DNA from: Bdellovibrio sp. qaytius
GTDB lineage: Bacteria > Bdellovibrionota > Bdellovibrionia > Bdellovibrionales > Bdellovibrionaceae
Length of the DNA stretch: 64,000 bases
Reading direction: 5' to 3'
Assembly: GCA_004011035.1 (NCBI GenBank)
Contig: CP025734.1
Coordinates: 1,014,001 to 1,078,000, forward strand
A program made the translations under genes and the position numbers. The notes under the pieces were generated by a model. It made no database searches. It was not told the origin of the DNA and saw only the letters and a list, made by a program, of their open reading frames with translations. The first letter of the stretch is position 1. Each line of letters begins with the position of its first letter. Shown one piece after another: positions 60,696-64,000 of this stretch.

Positions 60696-61976
60696 ATGAA
60701 AAAACTATTACTAAGTGTGCTTTTGTTAGCAAATGTTGCTTGGGCTGATGATATCAAAACTTGCGGATTACCTATTTGTAATTCAAACGCTAAAATCGAA
60801 GAGATGAGAGCAATGAATCAAGACGGACGTTTTAATCTTATCAAAGGATTAAATACTGACTACCGTGCTGAAACAAAAGCAGCTATTCTTTCAAACTTAT
60901 TAGATTTCGCAGCTAAAGCTAAAGCGTTAACAATCGAAATGAAAGATGAAGCTTGGGTTACACGTGAAGCTGACACTTTATCAAACATCGCGGTTGTTGG
61001 ATTAGTTAAATATGACAAAATCAACAAAGACTTAATGATCACACGTTTTTCTCAAGTCCAAGGCGAAGGCGCTGCATTTGACATCTTATCTTACTGGTCA
61101 TCAACAGTTGATAAATTAGATGACATCCAAGAAGTTTTACAAGTAACTGGTTTTGCTGAATACGCAAAACAATGGTCTATCGACACAAAACAAGAAGCTT
61201 ACGTTACTCGTGAAGCTGAAAAAATCTTAGTTGTTGGTGGTAAGCAAGTTAGCCGTTTAAACCCTTCTCATGAAGGCGCTTACAAAATTAAAATCACTTG
61301 CATTACTTTTCCAAAAGAATGTGGTGAGCTTGCTAAAAATATCCAGTACATGAGTGTTTTTGACACTTTAACTGCAAAAGGTTTATCGGTTAATTTAGCT
61401 GATTCTCAATTGTCTGCTCCATTATATATTTTCTCTACAGCATTATTAACAAATAACGGAACACACGTTCGTGGTATTTCGACTGATGCTACTCCAATGA
61501 CTCGTGCATCTGAAATTGATTTAGACATTGATATGGCAACTGGTCACGTTACTGGTTTATTAATTGATGCTCTAGTTGGTGAAATGAAAATCGAAGGCGT
61601 TCCAGTTCGTCGTATGTCTGAGTTCTACTTAGATAAAGGACCTACTCGTATCGTTGAAGTGACTGAAATCTTGGGTCGTTACGAAGGTACATTAGCTGGT
61701 TCTGAAGCTACATTAACAGTTTCTCGTTATTCTACGGGTGAACTAGTTGCTATCATTGACTTTGCTGGTTCAATGTTAAACTTCCGCGCTGGAGCATATA
61801 ACACTAAACGTGGTGTTCTTCAGTTCGCAGGCACAGCCGGTAACATGGGCGATCGTAAATTAGTTTTAGCTTTACGTAACAACGGTAAAGGTAAAGAAGT
61901 GTTAACAGGTTTTATGTTAACTGCTACTCCTAAAACTCCAGTTGCTGAATTTCACAAAGTTGGCAATATTAAGTAA
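60696..61976 (+). CDS. Large exported protein with internal repeat
   Basis: A 426-residue protein with a signal peptide ending at VAWA (residues 1-17). A short Cys-containing region follows. The next part carries two related segments: KDEAWVTREADTLSNI near 84 and KQEAYVTREAEKILVV near 165, the second followed by a Cys-containing stretch. The C-terminal half looks beta-rich. No family recognised. Codons such as TTA, GGT and CGT are used strongly, as in well-expressed genes of this window. GAGGAAG precedes the ATG. It lies in the polysaccharide locus but need not belong to it. Confidence 0.8.
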   Translation: MKKLLLSVLLLANVAWADDIKTCGLPICNSNAKIEEMRAMNQDGRFNLIKGLNTDYRAETKAAILSNLLDFAAKAKALTIEMKDEAWVTREADTLSNIAVVGLVKYDKINKDLMITRFSQVQGEGAAFDILSYWSSTVDKLDDIQEVLQVTGFAEYAKQWSIDTKQEAYVTREAEKILVVGGKQVSRLNPSHEGAYKIKITCITFPKECGELAKNIQYMSVFDTLTAKGLSVNLADSQLSAPLYIFSTALLTNNGTHVRGISTDATPMTRASEIDLDIDMATGHVTGLLIDALVGEMKIEGVPVRRMSEFYLDKGPTRIVEVTEILGRYEGTLAGSEATLTVSRYSTGELVAIIDFAGSMLNFRAGAYNTKRGVLQFAGTAGNMGDRKLVLALRNNGKGKEVLTGFMLTATPKTPVAEFHKVGNIK

Positions 61977-61995
61977 TTAGTACGAGTTATTTGAT

Positions 61996-62018
61996 GGAAC
62001 CGTTTATTTAACGGTTCC
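61996..62018. terminator. Inverted repeat between converging genes
   Basis: Perfect 9-base stem GGAACCGTT/AACGGTTCC with a 5-base loop, lying between two converging genes. It overlaps the stop codon of the acetyltransferase gene. T runs are weak, so termination is likely but not certain. Confidence 0.6.
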
Positions 62019-62627
62019 GATTTCTTTGGCGGGGTTTCCGCCAAATATTTTTCCGGGTGGCACATTCGAGACCACAACCGAACCAAAAGCAATCACTGAA
62101 TCCTGACCAATCGTAACACCTTTAAGAACTGCAGAGCCTGCAGAGATCCATACGTTATTTTCAATAACGATCGGTGCGTGTTTAACTAAAGCGCCTGATT
62201 CAATTCTATTTTTATCTACGCTGTGAAAATCTGTATCCATAAAGCGAACGTCAGCTAAAATGCAATTATCGCCGATAGTGATGGATTGAAATGTAGCAAT
62301 ACGAGTTCCGTTCACGTAAGTGTTTCGCCCAATTTTTAAAACCGACGAACTTTGTGACATAAATAAATCGGGATTAGAATCGATGATGCAATCATCGCCT
62401 AAATAGATTTGGCTTTTTGCGGGGCCCTGCACACGTGCGTCCGTCATAAAAGAAACGCGTGATCCAAAATGCACAGTCGGCATTAGGCCGAACGAAGATT
62501 TAATGACCCACATCGGACGGCAAATTAGATTCGCGCGCAACCAGCCCAGGCTCCAGCGCAAATGCAAGCCTGGCTTGGCGTACGTTGGATGTTGTGGAGC
62601 AGGGATGAACGGAATTTTTTTTCTCAT
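62004..62627 (-). CDS. Hexapeptide-repeat acetyltransferase
   Basis: A left-handed beta-helix acyltransferase of about 207 residues. Hexapeptide repeats such as IYLGDDCIIDSN, LKIGRNTYVNGT and ITIGDNCILADVRF run through the middle, followed by the coenzyme-binding end IVIENNVWISAGSAVLKG, VTIGQDSVIAFGSVVVSNV and GNPAKEI. The start at 62627 (MRKKIPF) overlaps the stop of the preceding gene by ATGA; a longer frame is a shadow of that gene. It probably adds an acetyl or similar group to a sugar in the polysaccharide locus. Confidence 0.9.
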   Translation of the reverse strand: MRKKIPFIPAPQHPTYAKPGLHLRWSLGWLRANLICRPMWVIKSSFGLMPTVHFGSRVSFMTDARVQGPAKSQIYLGDDCIIDSNPDLFMSQSSSVLKIGRNTYVNGTRIATFQSITIGDNCILADVRFMDTDFHSVDKNRIESGALVKHAPIVIENNVWISAGSAVLKGVTIGQDSVIAFGSVVVSNVPPGKIFGGNPAKEIGTVK

Positions 62628-63295
62628 CGTGGTAATTCTCGAATAAATTTTGCTGGATTTCCGGCAATCAGTGAGCGTTCTGGAAAATCTCCACCAGAGA
62701 CAACAGCACCAACAGCAACAATTGAACCCGCGCCAATGCGTGATCCTTTTAGGATTACGCAGTTTGCACCAAGCCAAACATCATCACCTATGAAGATTTC
62801 TTCACACATAGGCTTCCAATCAAGAGGTCGCACTTCGGGTTTTTTGCCGTAACGCGGAAAAAAGTTAGCCGCCATCATTTCGGTTTGGATGCCGCGTAAT
62901 TCTTGTGAAGTCGGGTGCGGATCATAATCTTGAATGAATACATTCCAACTGCTTAAGACGCGTTTTCCGATCGAGATTTTTTGTCTACATGCAATGCGTA
63001 CATCTCCTAGGATCGTGGATTCTCCAATATGTACTACGCCAGCATCGTAAACTTCGACGCGCGCGTTTTCGTACACCACAGCGTGGGCATCAACAATAAT
63101 TCGTGCCAATTCGGAACCAGCTAAAAAGTTTTGAATGTTCTGAGATCTAACTGATTTATGGAGTCTAACTTTTTGACAGTCGAGTAAGAATGACTGTAGT
63201 ACCTTTGTGAAGATAAATAAAAACGTGCCTCGGGCATATTGTAAGATGTATGTTGGGCGTTGTTTAATGACGCTGAAAACTTTAAGTAAAAACAT
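62624..63295 (-). CDS. Second hexapeptide-repeat acetyltransferase
   Basis: A 223-residue acyltransferase with an N-terminal helical part (1-55) and a left-handed beta-helix. Repeats are seen at VHIGESTILGDVRI, ISIGKRVLSSWNVFIQD and IFIGDDVWLGANCVILKG, followed by SRIGAGSIVAVGAVVSG and ending GNPAKFIRE. The His in DYDPHP is in the place of the catalytic His of the family. Translationally coupled by ATGA to the other acetyltransferase. The two probably act on the same glycan. It diverges from the GT4 gene at 63332. Confidence 0.9.
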   Translation of the reverse strand: MFLLKVFSVIKQRPTYILQYARGTFLFIFTKVLQSFLLDCQKVRLHKSVRSQNIQNFLAGSELARIIVDAHAVVYENARVEVYDAGVVHIGESTILGDVRIACRQKISIGKRVLSSWNVFIQDYDPHPTSQELRGIQTEMMAANFFPRYGKKPEVRPLDWKPMCEEIFIGDDVWLGANCVILKGSRIGAGSIVAVGAVVSGGDFPERSLIAGNPAKFIRELPR

Positions 63296-63331
63296 AGTCT
63301 TAGGCTATCGGCTTTTATTTGAGAAAACAAT

Positions 63332-64000
63332 ATGGAAAGACACATGATATTTCACATCTTTAATAGCAGTCTAATCAGTGGTCCAGAAACGTTGGCGATG
63401 CCAGCGTTAGCAGAGATCAAAGATAAAGCGCAAATCATTTGGCTGCGTGAAGCTCGTGTGTCTGACGAGAAACAAAAGCATGTAGCAAGTTACATGCAGT
63501 CTTATGGTCTTACGTACCATACGATTCCGGTTGAATCACGACTAGACAAACAGGCCGTACAAAAGCTTAAAGAGTTATTTGAAAAAACTGAAAACCTTGA
63601 AGTAGCGCATGCTCATGATGTGAAGGCTTCATTTTATTTACTTAAAGCCAGCGAGCAAATTCAAAACAGAAAATTTCAAACCATATCAACTCATCACGGT
63701 GTGTTTGCGCGTTCAGGTTTTATCAACCACATGTACGAAAAATACTATGCGCATTTTATTTTACCTAAATTAGATCGCACGTTAACTGTGTGCAGTTCTG
63801 ATCGATTAGTTTTAATTAAGCGTGGGTTAAAACCAGCGCAGGTTGTGGCGCACTTAAACGGGGTTACAAGAAATCGTATTTCTCAAACTGATCGTCTGGC
63901 GGCGCAAAAAAAGATTCGTCAAGACTGGGGCCTGAACGTCAGTGAAGACACCTTCGTGTTTGGTGTAGCTGCTCGCTTAGATCATGAGAAACGTCATAAC
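63332..64000 (+). CDS. GT4 glycosyltransferase, 3' end outside the window
   Basis: An open frame of 223 codons without a stop up to the window end, so the gene is cut off. The N-terminal domain of a GT-B glycosyltransferase is visible: MIFHIFNSSLISGPETLAM at the start, HAHDVKASFYLL near residue 92, STHHGVFARSGF, and a first C-domain strand FGVAARLDHEKRHN that matches the GT4 donor-domain start. The ATG at 63332 was taken; an ATG at 63344 is possible. It diverges from the two acetyltransferases and continues the polysaccharide locus. Confidence 0.87.
   Translation, partial: MERHMIFHIFNSSLISGPETLAMPALAEIKDKAQIIWLREARVSDEKQKHVASYMQSYGLTYHTIPVESRLDKQAVQKLKELFEKTENLEVAHAHDVKASFYLLKASEQIQNRKFQTISTHHGVFARSGFINHMYEKYYAHFILPKLDRTLTVCSSDRLVLIKRGLKPAQVVAHLNGVTRNRISQTDRLAAQKKIRQDWGLNVSEDTFVFGVAARLDHEKRHN

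Noticed and set aside
62628-62777. Cys/Trp-rich N-terminal extension of the first acetyltransferase
   Set aside because: It is an out-of-frame shadow of the second acetyltransferase; the ATG at 62627 gives ATGA coupling.
1-64000. Mobile elements, toxin-antitoxin pairs, restriction or phage-defence genes
   Set aside because: None of the credible genes shows transposase, integrase, toxin or nuclease-defence motifs, and no terminal repeats were noticed.

Overview
This is an AT-rich, gene-dense bacterial chromosome segment with no mobile elements, CRISPR arrays or prophage genes. The gene content suggests a predatory or related member of the Bdellovibrionota with a low-GC, Bdellovibrio/Pseudobdellovibrio-like genome. 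The grounds are an alpha2-type glycyl-tRNA synthetase next to pyruvate phosphate dikinase, a class II (B12) ribonucleotide reductase, a type III glutamine synthetase, an smc / ftsY / zapA-fau-rny-tyrS core, many small secreted proteins without relatives I recognise, and several single-domain response regulators. The taxonomic assignment is inference from gene content; no 16S gene is in the window.

Layout. 1-6.7 kb: an unknown coiled-coil protein (5' end cut off), imidazolonepropionase, a small pilin-like protein, a lysophospholipid acyltransferase diverging from glycerol kinase, and a membrane protein. 6.7-12.1 kb: glyS behind a strong terminator-like hairpin, ppdK and two response regulators. 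12.4-23.3 kb: chromosome and division core with smc, ftsY, and an apparent operon zapA-fau-rny-tyrS-ferredoxin. 23.4-30.8 kb: an unknown exported protein, a two-component system diverging from a small Gly/Pro-rich exported protein, a DEAD-box helicase with a long RGG tail, and an A-type Fe-S carrier. 30.9-43.5 kb: nrdJ, a receiver protein coupled to a kinase-like membrane protein, an AsmA/DUF748-like protein, a lipocalin, glnN, a CinA-like protein, an acyl-CoA dehydrogenase and a TrmH-type methylase. 43.5-54.5 kb: an RluA/RlmI-like fusion, lemA with two TPM proteins, tRNA-Arg(TCG), a secreted glycosidase, a Mn exporter with its yybP-ykoY riboswitch, azlCD, a TfoX-like protein, a hydrolase and ogt. 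54.5-64 kb: a surface-polysaccharide locus with a methyltransferase, a DUF4091 glycosidase-like protein, a flippase-glycosyltransferase fusion, a GT2, two hexapeptide acetyltransferases and a GT4 cut off by the window end.

Most notable. RNase Y (rny) keeps its full length, KH domain and most HD-domain sequence, but has lost the catalytic Asp of the HD dyad, the following Lys and the later metal-binding Asp, so it looks like a natural nuclease-dead RNase Y. At least five genes have a sigma70-like -10 box 6-7 bases before the start codon and no Shine-Dalgarno, pointing to recurrent leaderless transcription. Other candidates are a possible attenuator or small RNA before glyS, a kinase-like protein without an ATPase domain, and three unusual fusions or degenerate proteins (Wzx-GT4, RluA-RlmI, CinA).

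Start codons were re-chosen from Shine-Dalgarno sequences and family N-termini wherever the longest reading frame looked too long (glyS, glnN, cinA-like, ogt, the second TPM protein, both acetyltransferases and others).
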